This document shows, one piece after another, positions 26,985 through 37,014 of a DNA stretch of 42,597 nt. The notes beneath the pieces were generated by a model that saw only the letters and a program-made list of their open reading frames with translations, was not told the origin of the DNA and did no database searches. A program made the position numbers and the translations under genes. Position 1 is the first letter of the stretch; the number at the start of each line of letters is the position of its first letter. Source of the DNA: Nanobdellota archaeon (lineage in GTDB: Archaea; Nanobdellota; Nanobdellia; Pacearchaeales; GW2011-AR1); the NCBI GenBank assembly GCA_028867075.1, contig JAGWGZ010000004.1, positions 1 through 42,597 of the forward strand. Reading direction: 5' to 3'.

Positions 26985-29525
26985 ATGCAAAACGAGGCTG
27001 AAGTTGAATACTGGAGCAAGAACAAGGATGAAGTCCTCACTGCATTCCAGACATCCCAGAGTGGCCTTTCTGAAAGAGAAATTCTGACACGAAGAAAAAA
27101 ATATGGTTATAATCAACTGAGAAGAAAAAAATATGTTCTCTTAATTTTGCTGAGGCAGTTCAAGAATCCTCTTCTTTGGTTGTTGATTGTCGCCAGTGTG
27201 CTCTCAATGTTCTTCGGGGAATTAATAGGTGGAATAATAATTATCACGCTTATTGTTCTCTCTGCTCTTGTAACATTTATCCAGGAATATCGTTCTGAGA
27301 AAATAATAGAGGATTTGAACAAGAAGATTTCACATAAGGTCATTGTAATACGCAATGGTGAAAAGATTGAGACTGATGTTAAACTGCTCGTGCCGGGAGA
27401 CCTTGTGCATCTTGACATCGGGACAAAGGTGCCTGCTGATTTGAGAATAATTGATGCGGAGAATTTCGAGATAAACGAGTCTGTTCTCACGGGAGAATCA
27501 ATGCCTGCCCGTAAGATTTCTGACGCTTTAAGCAGGGATGATAAAAGCGGAAATTATCAGAATTATGCTTTTGCCGGAACTATTGTCTCTGATGGTGAAG
27601 CGCTTGGGGTTGTTCTTGCAACAGGAAACCAGACAAGGCTGGGGAAACTTTCAAAGGAAGTTGTCCAGGAAAAGCCGCAGATTGAATTTCAGAAGGGAAT
27701 AAGCAAGTTTGTGAATTTCCTCATAAAAGTAGTCCTGATACTCACGGTCGTGATTTTCGCGGCCAATGCAATTCTGAAGCAGAATGTTCTTGATTCTCTG
27801 CTTTTCGCTTTGGCTATCGCAATAGGCATGGCTCCTGAGATGCTGCCGGTTATCCTGACCGTAAGCATGTCCCTCGGAGCAAAGATAATGTCAAAGAAAG
27901 AAGTCATTGTCAAGAGGCTGATCTCTATAGAAGATTTTGGAAATATGGACGTTCTCTGCACAGACAAGACCGGAACAATCACGGAGGGAAATATAAAACT
28001 TGATGATTATTTTGATATTAACAATAGGCAAAATGAAGATATCCTCTTGTATGGTCTTCTGTGCAATTCCGCAATATCCCACGGGAAAAAGATTTCTGGA
28101 AATCCGATAGATGCCGCGATTCTTCAGCACTCAAATGAAAAATTGAATGAGCAGCTGCATCATTACTCAAAGGTTGAAGAAATTCCGTTTGATTATGAAA
28201 GAAAGAGAATGTCCGTAGTCGTCAGCCACGGAAAAAGCAAAATGTTGATAACAAAAGGTGCTGTATTGCCTGTTCTGAATGCATGCTCAAAAATAAATCT
28301 GGGCGGAAGAGTGAGCGGAATAGCAAGCCACAAAAAGAAGATTGGGAAGAAGTTCATGGACCTGTCAAACCAGGGGCTGAGGGTCATTTCCGTTGCATAC
28401 AAGCCCACAACAAAAAACAGCCATACAAAAAATGATGAAAAAGAGATGATCTTCCTTGGATTCCTGGTTCTTTCAGACCCTCCGAGAAAAGACGCGCGCG
28501 AAGCCTTGGAAAAGCTCAAATCCCTTAATATCAATTTCAAGATTCTCACAGGAGATAATGAAATTGTGACTAAGAAGATAGCGGAAGAAGTGGGGATTTC
28601 TGTTTCTGCTATTGTTCTTGGAGAGGATATAGAGAAGGCGAGCGGCGAGAAATTAAACGGAATTGTAGAGAGCGCAAACATTTTCTGCAGACTGACTCCA
28701 GAGCAAAAACAAAAGATAATAAAGACTTTGAAAGATCTCGATCATGATGTGGGGTATATGGGGGACGGGGTGAATGACATTGCTGCTTTGCACGAGGCAG
28801 ACGTCGGTATTTCTGTCGATTCTGCAGTTGATGTTGCAAAAGACGCTTCTGACATAATCCTCCTCAAAAAGAGCCTCGGAACGCTTGCAGACGGCGTTTT
28901 GGAAGGCAGAAAAATATTCGGGAACTCAATAAAATACATCCTGATGGGCGTTAGTTCTGATTTCGGGAACATGTTGAGCATGTCAATTTCTTCATTCTTC
29001 CTTCCATTCTTGCCAATGCTCCCAACCCAGGTTCTTTTGAATGATCTGCTTTATGATTTCTCCCAGTTCCCGATATCAAGTGATAATGTTGATTCAGAGT
29101 ATATGAAACGGCCCAAGAAGTTCAATCTAAGCCTGATACGCAGATTCATGCTTTGGTTTGGACCGATTAGCTCACTTTATGATTTCATTACATTCGGGGT
29201 AATGATTTTCTTGCTGAAATTCTCAGATGTTGCGTTCAGGACAGGATGGTTTATTGAATCAGTTGCAACACAGACACTTATTGTTTTTGTAATTCGCACG
29301 AGGCGTTCTCCGTTCTGGAAGAGCAGACCCGCAAAAGGCATTTTGATAAGCTGCCTAAGCATTGTCGCAGCAGCGCTGATAATCCCTTACACGCCGCTTG
29401 GAACTTTGTTCGGATTAGAACCAATGCCTCTGTTTTATTTTATCTTCCTTATTGGAGCAGTTATAACATATATCCTTCTGGTTGAAGTCGGAAAGAGAAT
29501 TTTCTTCAAGAAGTATGAAATATGA
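26985..29525 (+). CDS. P-type ATPase, MgtA-like cation transporter
   Basis: VLCTDKTGTITEG, TGDN, MGDGVNDIAALHEADVGISVDSAVDVAKDASDIILL, and C-terminal QVLLNDLLYDFSQFPISSDNVD typical of MgtA-type pumps. Confidence 0.88.
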   Translation: MQNEAEVEYWSKNKDEVLTAFQTSQSGLSEREILTRRKKYGYNQLRRKKYVLLILLRQFKNPLLWLLIVASVLSMFFGELIGGIIIITLIVLSALVTFIQEYRSEKIIEDLNKKISHKVIVIRNGEKIETDVKLLVPGDLVHLDIGTKVPADLRIIDAENFEINESVLTGESMPARKISDALSRDDKSGNYQNYAFAGTIVSDGEALGVVLATGNQTRLGKLSKEVVQEKPQIEFQKGISKFVNFLIKVVLILTVVIFAANAILKQNVLDSLLFALAIAIGMAPEMLPVILTVSMSLGAKIMSKKEVIVKRLISIEDFGNMDVLCTDKTGTITEGNIKLDDYFDINNRQNEDILLYGLLCNSAISHGKKISGNPIDAAILQHSNEKLNEQLHHYSKVEEIPFDYERKRMSVVVSHGKSKMLITKGAVLPVLNACSKINLGGRVSGIASHKKKIGKKFMDLSNQGLRVISVAYKPTTKNSHTKNDEKEMIFLGFLVLSDPPRKDAREALEKLKSLNINFKILTGDNEIVTKKIAEEVGISVSAIVLGEDIEKASGEKLNGIVESANIFCRLTPEQKQKIIKTLKDLDHDVGYMGDGVNDIAALHEADVGISVDSAVDVAKDASDIILLKKSLGTLADGVLEGRKIFGNSIKYILMGVSSDFGNMLSMSISSFFLPFLPMLPTQVLLNDLLYDFSQFPISSDNVDSEYMKRPKKFNLSLIRRFMLWFGPISSLYDFITFGVMIFLLKFSDVAFRTGWFIESVATQTLIVFVIRTRRSPFWKSRPAKGILISCLSIVAAALIIPYTPLGTLFGLEPMPLFYFIFLIGAVITYILLVEVGKRIFFKKYEI

Positions 29526-31526
29526 TCATATCTTATTTCTCCTAAGCAAATTTGCATTGCTGACAACTGTTATTGATGATAGGGCCATTGCAATTTCCGC
29601 AACAACCGGATTTAACAGGCCAGCTATAGCGAGAGGAATTGCAATTGTATTGTATGCAAAAGCCCAGAAGAGATTTTGCTTTATTTTCCTGAATGTAGCC
29701 TTGCTTAAGTTTATTGCTGAGACAACATTTGATAGCGAACCATTTGCAAGAACAATATCTCCCGATTCTATTGCGATGTCGGTTCCTGTTCCAATTGCAA
29801 TTCCCACGTTTGCCTGTTTTAATGCAGGCGCATCATTTATTCCATCGCCTATGAATGCGACCATCCCGGATCTTTGCAGGTCTATCACCTTTTTTTCTTT
29901 GTCTTCAGGAAGAACATTAGCAATCACCTCCTTTATTCCGACTTTCTCAGCTATTGTCTTTGCTGTTTTCAGATTATCGCCTGTTATCATCACGGTCCTG
30001 TAACCCCTTTCATTGAGGCTCTTGATGGCACTGATGGAGTCTTCCTTTAAGGCATCTGCAACGCCTATAATTCCAAGAATCTTTTTATTTTCCGCGACGA
30101 TCATGGTTGTGTATCCTCTTTCCCCAAACTCTTCTATCTCATCTCTAAATTTTTCGAGAGAGATACCCCTTTCTTTCATCAAATCCAGGTTCCCTATTAC
30201 AACTTCCTTTCCGGATAAATCCCCCTCAAGACCCCTGCCTCTTAAAATCTTAAATCCAGAAACCTTCTTGAAATTGCGTATTCCTATTTTCTCTGCTTCA
30301 GAAACAATTGCCCTTGCAATAGGGTGTTCAGAAAGATTTTCAAGACTTGCGCTTACTTCAATGATTCTTTCCTTGCTTTTTTCAGGATATATTCGGATAA
30401 CTTCCGGCTTCCCCTGGGTTATTGTCCCTGTTTTGTCAAATACGATTGTCTTTACTTCCTTCATTGTCTGAATCGCCTCGCCCTTTCTTATCAGTATTCC
30501 CCTCTTGGCTCCCATCCCGGAACTAACCATCAGGGAAATTGGAGTTGCTAACCCAAGGGCGCACGGGCATGCGATGACCAAAACAGATATCCCTATGCCA
30601 ACAGCCTTGCTTATGTCTCGTGAGAGAACAGCCCATACCGCAAAAGAAGAAATAGCTATGATTAAGATTGCAGGAACAAATATATTTGTTATTCTGTCCG
30701 CAAGTTTTTGTATCGGGATTTTTGTGCCCTGCGCCTCTTCAATGAGGTTTATTATATGTGCAAGAAAAGTATCCTTCCCTATTTTTGTGGCTTTTACGTA
30801 AAGAATCCCGTCCTGATTAATAGTTGCACCGATAACATTTGATTTTATTATCTTGTCAACAGGCAGGGATTCTCCGGTTATCATGGATTCGTCAACACTG
30901 CTCTCTCCTCTTACAACTATCCCGTCTGTCGGAATTTTCTCACCGGGTCTTACAATCATCACATCTCCGAACTTTATTTCTGATACGGGGATTTCAATTT
31001 CATTCTTTCCCCTCAAAATCCTTGCATTTTTTGCGCCCAACTCAAGGAGTTTTCTTATTTCACTTGTTGCCTTTCCGCGTGCAAGGGCTTCAACATACTT
31101 TCCGGTTATGAAGAAAGCCATTATCATTGCGGATATTCCCGAATAATCCTTCACAAATCCAAAATAACTGAAGATTCCTGTGAGGTAAGCTATGATTGTC
31201 CCAAGAGATATAAGGGAATCCATGTTAAAATAGAAATGAGACACTCCTGTCAAGCCGCCCTTTATCGTCCCAAATCCGATTATGAAAATTACGGGAAATG
31301 CCAGGATAAGGATCAGAATCCCGGTGACTTGTTCATTAAATAAAAAAATCCCAAATAGCCTTTCCGAGAACATAAACAGTGCAATAGGGATGGCAAGTAT
31401 CCATGCCCAGATTAATTTCCTTCTCCATTGAATTAGTTCTTTCTCCTCTGATGATTCCATCTCTTCATCTATTTCCAGATTATGGTGATGGAGTTCATCG
31501 TGTTCTTTCATCTTCTCTTTGTCCAT
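29526..31526 (-). CDS. Cu+/heavy-metal P1B-type ATPase (CopA/CopB-like)
   Basis: [69 protein letters not shown]; His-containing N-terminus [10 protein letters not shown]. Confidence 0.93.
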   Translation of the reverse strand: MDKEKMKEHDELHHHNLEIDEEMESSEEKELIQWRRKLIWAWILAIPIALFMFSERLFGIFLFNEQVTGILILILAFPVIFIIGFGTIKGGLTGVSHFYFNMDSLISLGTIIAYLTGIFSYFGFVKDYSGISAMIMAFFITGKYVEALARGKATSEIRKLLELGAKNARILRGKNEIEIPVSEIKFGDVMIVRPGEKIPTDGIVVRGESSVDESMITGESLPVDKIIKSNVIGATINQDGILYVKATKIGKDTFLAHIINLIEEAQGTKIPIQKLADRITNIFVPAILIIAISSFAVWAVLSRDISKAVGIGISVLVIACPCALGLATPISLMVSSGMGAKRGILIRKGEAIQTMKEVKTIVFDKTGTITQGKPEVIRIYPEKSKERIIEVSASLENLSEHPIARAIVSEAEKIGIRNFKKVSGFKILRGRGLEGDLSGKEVVIGNLDLMKERGISLEKFRDEIEEFGERGYTTMIVAENKKILGIIGVADALKEDSISAIKSLNERGYRTVMITGDNLKTAKTIAEKVGIKEVIANVLPEDKEKKVIDLQRSGMVAFIGDGINDAPALKQANVGIAIGTGTDIAIESGDIVLANGSLSNVVSAINLSKATFRKIKQNLFWAFAYNTIAIPLAIAGLLNPVVAEIAMALSSITVVSNANLLRRNKI

Positions 31527-31531
31527 TTTGC

Positions 31532-31747
31532 CTATTCTCCCTCAATTTTTTCCAGCCTGTATCCGGTTCTTGCAACAGCCTTTCTTATCTCATCATCTGA
31601 AATATCCTCATCAGATTCAACAAAACCTTTTTTTGTCAGTAAACTTACTGATGCACTTTTTACTCCGTTGATCTTTTTGAGGCTCCTTTCAACATTTGCC
31701 GCGCAGGAAGCGCAATGCATTCCGGAAATTGTCAGCTTTTTTTTCAT
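31532..31747 (-). CDS. HMA-domain copper chaperone (CopZ-like)
   Basis: [39 protein letters not shown] (GMxCxxC). Confidence 0.92.
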   Translation of the reverse strand: MKKKLTISGMHCASCAANVERSLKKINGVKSASVSLLTKKGFVESDEDISDDEIRKAVARTGYRLEKIEGE

Positions 31748-31753
31748 TTTTCC

Positions 31754-31915
31754 CTATTTTATTTTAATTGCATGCTTGGCTATTCTCAGATTACAGGCAT
31801 TATGCCTGCTGCAGTAGATTTCACATCTCTCAGCCCACTTTTTATCTTCATACATCCACCCGCATTTCATGCACTTGAAGACTATTCTCTTATTAAAATT
31901 TGTTTCTTCGACCAT
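31754..31915 (-). CDS. 53-aa Cys-rich metal-binding protein
   Basis: Hand-translated MVEETNFNKRIVFKCMKCGWMYEDKKWAERCEIYCSRHNACNLRIAKHAIKIK; CxxC...C..C....C pattern; below ORF-track length threshold; in copper gene cluster. Confidence 0.8.
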   Translation of the reverse strand: MVEETNFNKRIVFKCMKCGWMYEDKKWAERCEIYCSRHNACNLRIAKHAIKIK

Positions 31916-31919
31916 TTAT

Positions 31920-32318
31920 TTATTCTACAATCAAAGTTCCATATCCCATGCCCATGCCGCACTGGAATCTGTAAGTTCCTTTTTGCGTGGGCGTGAAATC
32001 CAGAGTGTCTGACGGTGTTGGGAGGGCTTTTCCCAGATTTAATTGGGGGATTGCGAAATATCTATAGCACCCTTGGATGCTGTTATCCAAGCTTATGCTT
32101 ACAGGCTCTCCTGCTTTGACCGTTATCATGTTCGGGTAATAATTATAGTTCTTCAGGGATAACACGACCTTTTGCACATTTCCGTTTTGACTTGCCTGGC
32201 TAGTATTTGAATTTTGATTATTATAATCTCCGGAGATCGATTGAGCATTTGCAAAAAAGAATATACCTCCGATAACTAGTACCAATCCGATTATGACAGC
32301 GATAGTTGTATTTTTCAT
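31920..32318 (-). CDS. Secreted cupredoxin-domain protein
   Basis: Signal sequence plus VVLSLKNYNYYPNMITVKAGEPVSISLDN...FTPTQKGTYRFQCGMGMGYGTLIVE (cupredoxin Cys/Met ligand region). Confidence 0.85.
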   Translation of the reverse strand: MKNTTIAVIIGLVLVIGGIFFFANAQSISGDYNNQNSNTSQASQNGNVQKVVLSLKNYNYYPNMITVKAGEPVSISLDNSIQGCYRYFAIPQLNLGKALPTPSDTLDFTPTQKGTYRFQCGMGMGYGTLIVE

Positions 32319-32388
32319 TATGCAAAATCTCCTGATTTTGTATCCGCAGGTTTCCTGCCGAAGACATAAGAAAATTTCCTATTTTCCA

Positions 32389-33069
32389 TCACGCAAATAT
32401 ACCTCCTCTTGGTCCGAAGACAATGAACCATGTTGTTATCGCCATTAGAACAAAAGTCAAGACTATAACCGAAAAGTAACCTTCTTTGATTTCCCTCTCT
32501 CTTTCTTTTGTTTCTTTGTAAACCATGTAATTTAACCCGACCATAATTATTGCCGAAATGATAAATACAAGAATAAATGCGATTTTTAGATGGTCATTGA
32601 TCAACATAAAAGCGGTCATGGCACCCATCAATCCTCCCATGAATGCAGCCATCATCCCCTCCATTATCCCCATGATGCCGCAGCATTTTCCATTCCAGAT
32701 TCCGAATAAAAATCCGACTGCTATCCCGAAGAATCCTCCGAAGAACATTCCATTTATTGATGCAACATAGAATCCGATTAAGAATGAAGAAATCATTCCC
32801 AGTGTCATGCCAATCATCATACCGGACATGCACGCAAACTCTTTGTATGCCCTTATTTGCCTTACAACGAGAATTATCAATGCATAACTCAGAGAAATAA
32901 AGAATAAGTCCAGACCATATTTTGGAATGAACTCGCTTATGTTCTTAAGGGACAAAAAATAAATCCCTATTAAAAATATTGCAGAAGTTAGAAGAGAGAC
33001 AACTGCAGTTTTAAGCATTTCACCTTCAACTCTCCTGCCATTCAGTTCTTTCAGGAATTCTTTAAACAT
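32389..33069 (-). CDS. Polytopic membrane protein of copper cluster
   Basis: Several TM segments and Met/Gly-rich NGKCCGIMGIMEGMMAAFMGGLMGAMTAFM. Confidence 0.65.
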   Translation of the reverse strand: MFKEFLKELNGRRVEGEMLKTAVVSLLTSAIFLIGIYFLSLKNISEFIPKYGLDLFFISLSYALIILVVRQIRAYKEFACMSGMMIGMTLGMISSFLIGFYVASINGMFFGGFFGIAVGFLFGIWNGKCCGIMGIMEGMMAAFMGGLMGAMTAFMLINDHLKIAFILVFIISAIIMVGLNYMVYKETKEREREIKEGYFSVIVLTFVLMAITTWFIVFGPRGGIFA

Positions 33070-33262
33070 GAAGAGCTCAGAAGAGGGATCATTATAATCG
33101 CTTTGGTGAAACTGGTTTCAAGAAATTAATTTGTTTTTCAGTTCGTTTAATAAATAAAAACTCCCGATGAAATCTTTGAGAAGCACGTTTATTTATTATT
33201 AACAAATTAATATATGCGAACAGGGTGAAGCAGTAAATTAGCGAGGGCATGAGCCTGAGCAT

Positions 33263-33739
33263 TTAGTCTTTCAACACGACAATATTATTCATTCCCCTTC
33301 TCTTCCTTTCAATAATCTGTTTTGCTTCAAGTTTGTCCAATAACCTTGTCATGCCGACTTTTCCTATTTCTAACTTCTCCATTAAAGAACTTTGGAACAT
33401 TGCCTTTCCTTCCTGCAAAAGAAGTTCAACGACCTTTCTCTCATCTTTGTCTAATTTTTCCAAGTCAATCTTTCTGCTTTTTTCTTTAACCTTTTTTACA
33501 ATTATTCTTTCCTTAGGCTTTGCGAATATTAGGATTAATCCTAGAATGAACAATATCCCGACAATTGACAAGGCAAGATAAGTCTGAGTATCTATAGTAG
33601 TATACATTGGACAGGCTGTTTTTTCCATAGAACATCCGCTGTTCGCTATTTGTATCAGCGCGCCTTGAAAAAGAAAAATTATAACTACAATTAATGCAGA
33701 GATTCCCAGAATCAAAAATCCTACATGTTTGTTCTCCAT
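33263..33739 (-). CDS. Membrane-anchored winged-helix transcriptional regulator
   Basis: Two TM segments then LDKDERKVVELLLQEGKAMFQSSLMEKLEIGKVGMTRLLDKLEAKQIIERKRRGMNNIVVL. ATG at 33739; the track's upstream extension runs through tRNA-Ser. Confidence 0.8.
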   Translation of the reverse strand: MENKHVGFLILGISALIVVIIFLFQGALIQIANSGCSMEKTACPMYTTIDTQTYLALSIVGILFILGLILIFAKPKERIIVKKVKEKSRKIDLEKLDKDERKVVELLLQEGKAMFQSSLMEKLEIGKVGMTRLLDKLEAKQIIERKRRGMNNIVVLKD

Positions 33740-33747
33740 TTTATGAG

Positions 33748-33828
33748 CGCCCAGTGCAGGAATCGAACCTGCGGGCCCCGAAGGGCTCGGATTAGCAATC
33801 CGATGCAATACCACTATGCGAACTGGGC
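33748..33828 (-). tRNA. tRNA-Ser(GCT)
   Basis: Acceptor GCCCAGT/ACTGGGC; anticodon arm TCGGA TTGCTAA TCCGA; long variable arm GCCCTTCGGGGC; T-arm GCAGGTTCGATTCCTGC; G73 discriminator. Confidence 0.95.
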
Positions 33829-33870
33829 TTTTAGACCATGAGCATTTAGCCAAATCTTCCTGATTTGAGC

Positions 33871-33885
33871 CTATGCGAACTTGGC
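33871..33885 (-). repeat. 15-bp near-copy (14/15) of the tRNA-Ser 5' end, 57 bp upstream of the gene's own 5' end
   Basis: GCCAAGTTCGCATAG (minus strand, 33885-33871) vs GCCCAGTTCGCATAG (33828-33814). Confidence 0.85.
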
Positions 33886-34014
33886 ATGATAAAATGATAA
33901 ATTTAGGACTTTTAAGCTTTCCCACAACCCAATTTAATGAGTAAGAAATCATAAATTTGATTATAATCTTTGTGATATCAAAATAAATATAAATCGCATT
34001 TTTTATAATGGATT

Positions 34015-34302
34015 ATGAATCAAAAAGAATCTTACACTCCAAACGAAGTGGCTCAAATTGTTGCCGCTTATCAGAGAATTCATGCTTATGCTACAACCAC
34101 TGGAAAAGAGGTAGGCCTTTATGAGCAGTTTGTCCCAAATAATGTTAGAATTTCTATAGATAGGTTAATGGAAGCACAGAATCAGTTTTACGGGAGAGCT
34201 CAGCGTCATAATCAAGTTGAATCTATAAGAGAACTTGAAGGGAGAGTAAGTGCTTACCAAGATTTTGAGGAATTCCTTCACCTTCATGGAATGCTGAAAT
34301 AA
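34015..34302 (+). CDS. Hypothetical protein, 95 aa
   Basis: Isolated ORF with good start context; helical charged protein. Confidence 0.5.
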   Translation: MNQKESYTPNEVAQIVAAYQRIHAYATTTGKEVGLYEQFVPNNVRISIDRLMEAQNQFYGRAQRHNQVESIRELEGRVSAYQDFEEFLHLHGMLK

Positions 34303-34391
34303 TTTTCTTGTCTCACTGAATCACTTACCCATTAACATTAATATCAATCCTGCGAATGAAGTGGGCAGATCCTTAAAATAAGTGTGAGAAA

Positions 34392-35762
34392 TTATCGGTA
34401 AAAAGTTTGCGCCGAAGAACTAAAGCTCCACGGGCCGGCAGCACAGGAACCGGAATTTAATTTTTCTATTTTTAATTCATCCGGAGAAACAAGCTGAAGG
34501 ATTATTGCAACGGTTGGCGCTGCAGATTCGATATTTGAATAAAGTTTTTCCGTAGCCTGATAGCAATACACATTTCCATCAGGTTTTACATTACTGAAAT
34601 CTGTATCTGTTAATCCTGAATTTGAAGGCGTAAAATAATAAGCTCCGCCGTCCAGCCCGCTTGAAGACATGGAAGTTCCTACAGAAAATATTCCAATATT
34701 CGTGTTAATATCGTCATGTATCAAGGCTAGATTAGGCTCTTCGCTGAACATTGAAGGCGATGCGCCCCCAACAAACCAGTTGCCCTGAGCAGTTCCAAGA
34801 ATATCCTGCGCTGTTGTTCCGCATAATGGGCCCGCTGTTCTTTTTGAAATCGTGGTGAAGGGATTGTCTATGGCATATCCTCCAAGAAACCCGTAAAGGG
34901 AGTTCTGCAAATCGCCGGTAAAATAATCAAGCGGGCAGACAATATAACGGGAATAATCCTGTCCTGTGCTTTCAGAAAACCTTGAGTCGTTTGCATATTC
35001 CAGAGGTTTTATTCTAAAGTCTTCCAAGACCCAATCCAAAGCCTGCGAACCCTGAGGCTGTCCTCCCGCGGTTCCTATATTCTCACCCGCATTAATCTTT
35101 ACATCAACATACTTGCCGCATGATTGAAAAATCTCGTCCCCCGCAGTAACATTATTGCAGTAATCAAACGGAGATGTAAAGCTATTGAGAATCTTATCTG
35201 ATAGAGAAGTCAAATGATAAAAGAATCCTGAAATGTCTGAGCATGGCGCAAAGCTTAGGGTGTAATCTGTCCTTGAAATTGTTGTGCGGCTTGAATCTGT
35301 GTAATACTGGAATCTTTCTATCTTGAAAATTGTAATATTTCCCGGCGAGGACACTTCTGTTTTCAGTGCAGTTCTCTGAGAATCCAGGGGCAAATAAAGG
35401 TATAAGTGATTAATGGGAAAGACGTGGCCCGGAGGGTTTACATGTCCTAATGGCTCAATGTAAGAAATGGAAGACAAGGGAATTGGAGAGACTGAGAAAA
35501 CAGCATTCCCATTTCCGCAGGAAGCAACATCCGAAGGCATGTTTGGAATATAATTCCCGTTATTATTCTGGCTTGAATTTTCTGCAGAATAGTTGCCGTA
35601 AGAATAATCAGTATAATTTGAATTATTTCCCGAATATTGATAATTCGATGAGGACTTATTCCTATTTGTAAAAAAATGAAAACCAGCGATGATAACAAGG
35701 AGGGACGCTATAATAATAGCTCCGACGATAAGAATTTTTGGCAGCCTCTTTTTATTCTGCAT
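34392..35762 (-). CDS. Membrane-anchored extracellular protein of unknown function
   Basis: N-terminal TM ILIVGAIIIASLLVIIAGFHFF then Asn/Ser/Tyr-rich linker and large domain. Confidence 0.6.
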   Translation of the reverse strand: MQNKKRLPKILIVGAIIIASLLVIIAGFHFFTNRNKSSSNYQYSGNNSNYTDYSYGNYSAENSSQNNNGNYIPNMPSDVASCGNGNAVFSVSPIPLSSISYIEPLGHVNPPGHVFPINHLYLYLPLDSQRTALKTEVSSPGNITIFKIERFQYYTDSSRTTISRTDYTLSFAPCSDISGFFYHLTSLSDKILNSFTSPFDYCNNVTAGDEIFQSCGKYVDVKINAGENIGTAGGQPQGSQALDWVLEDFRIKPLEYANDSRFSESTGQDYSRYIVCPLDYFTGDLQNSLYGFLGGYAIDNPFTTISKRTAGPLCGTTAQDILGTAQGNWFVGGASPSMFSEEPNLALIHDDINTNIGIFSVGTSMSSSGLDGGAYYFTPSNSGLTDTDFSNVKPDGNVYCYQATEKLYSNIESAAPTVAIILQLVSPDELKIEKLNSGSCAAGPWSFSSSAQTFYR

Positions 35763-35839
35763 AGATGATTTTATTCATCAGGTTATATAAATATTTTGAG
35801 AAGGTTCTTGAAGTTCGATTCATGCTGTGGGTGCTCTAA

Positions 35840-36358
35840 TCAGATTATTTTTTTTAACTCCTTCTTAATCTTCTCAAAATCGCAATAATCATGGGTATTT
35901 CCCGTAAATTTCACAAACCTAAAATCCTTGTTTGGTATCTTTGACAAAAGATTAAACAATTCGTCAAAACTCATAAGTGGATCGTTGTTATTTTGTATAA
36001 AAATTGTAGGGATATTATAAGAATTAAGCAAGCCTAGAATGTTAATCCTATTGTTTTTTGTCCATGAATAAGGAAGCCCCATAAAAATACATCCTTTTGG
36101 ATGAAGATTTCCTTCATTTATAGATTTGAGAGCAAGAACCACCCCTGCAGATTTTGCTATTATTACATAATCTTTTTTGTTACTTAAATAATTCTTCAGT
36201 ATACCACTTTCCACATCAAAATTTATTGCTGGCGTTTCATCCGTCCAATGTTTATAATACTGAATATGTGTTCTTCCGAAAGATTTTATGGAGTCTGACA
36301 AATTCTCTATCCAATCTTTTGTATTGGCATTATTTCCCGATAATAATATTATCTCCAT
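35840..36358 (-). CDS. Small alpha/beta-hydrolase-like protein
   Basis: VIIAKSAGVVLALKSI (nucleophile elbow-like), IPTIFIQNNNDPLMSFDEL, TGNTHDY; overlaps upstream gene by 10 bp. Confidence 0.65.
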   Translation of the reverse strand: MEIILLSGNNANTKDWIENLSDSIKSFGRTHIQYYKHWTDETPAINFDVESGILKNYLSNKKDYVIIAKSAGVVLALKSINEGNLHPKGCIFMGLPYSWTKNNRINILGLLNSYNIPTIFIQNNNDPLMSFDELFNLLSKIPNKDFRFVKFTGNTHDYCDFEKIKKELKKII

Positions 36359-37014
36359 ATTTTATTAGATCTTATATATTTTTTATTATTTTTTAACATT
36401 TCTTTATTATCAAACTCAGGGGGAGCTTTTGAAATAACTCCTCTTATGCTCTTAACACGGGACAATCTTTTCAATGTCTCTTCAAGCTTATTGGCATATT
36501 TTTCTTCCTCTTGGAACTTTATAATCTCATCAGAGATGATCATAGGATGCTGTAAGACTAGCTCTTCTTTTTGAGAGATTATGTTGTTCTCAGATAGAGA
36601 TACTTTCGAGTTTTCGGTTGAAATTTCTGGAGGATATAAGGATACTACCCAGTCTCCAGTTTTGTCATGCATTTTTATTATCTTCTTTAGATGATTGGAA
36701 GAAATCGGCTGATTTCCTGCTAGAAGAAGAAAAGGACCATTCAAATGTTCTTCTGAAATCTTAATTCCTTTTCTGAAGCTCTCTGGAGAATTGATTAATA
36801 CTATATTAGGACCAAAGTAATTTAATGCTTCTCTTTTTATGAGTTCTCTGTTTTTTTTATTGCAGACAAGTATTATCTCTTTTATATTTAAGTCTTTCAG
36901 TGAACTCAACAAATAAGAGATTATACTTCTACCTTTATAGATATAAAGGGATTTGTCTACTCCACCAAATCTCGTAGATTTTCCGCCACACATTATAATG
37001 GCCTTGTATATCAT
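36349..37014 (-). CDS. MobA/CobY-like nucleotidyltransferase
   Basis: MIYKAIIMCGGKSTRFGGVDKSLYIYKGRSIISYLLSSLKDLNIKEIILVCNKKN: GGxSxRxG-K signature. Confidence 0.8.
   Translation of the reverse strand: MIYKAIIMCGGKSTRFGGVDKSLYIYKGRSIISYLLSSLKDLNIKEIILVCNKKNRELIKREALNYFGPNIVLINSPESFRKGIKISEEHLNGPFLLLAGNQPISSNHLKKIIKMHDKTGDWVVSLYPPEISTENSKVSLSENNIISQKEELVLQHPMIISDEIIKFQEEEKYANKLEETLKRLSRVKSIRGVISKAPPEFDNKEMLKNNKKYIRSNKIWR

Noticed and set aside
28193-28839. Long antisense ORFs inside the P-type ATPases, ileS, argS and pilus genes
   Set aside because: Low-complexity Ser/Phe/Ile-rich translations opposite strong conserved genes; typical shadow ORFs.
33740-33952. N-terminal extension of the wHTH regulator ORF (track 33263-33952)
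   Set aside because: It reads straight through the tRNA-Ser gene; ATG at 33739 gives a normal membrane-anchored start.
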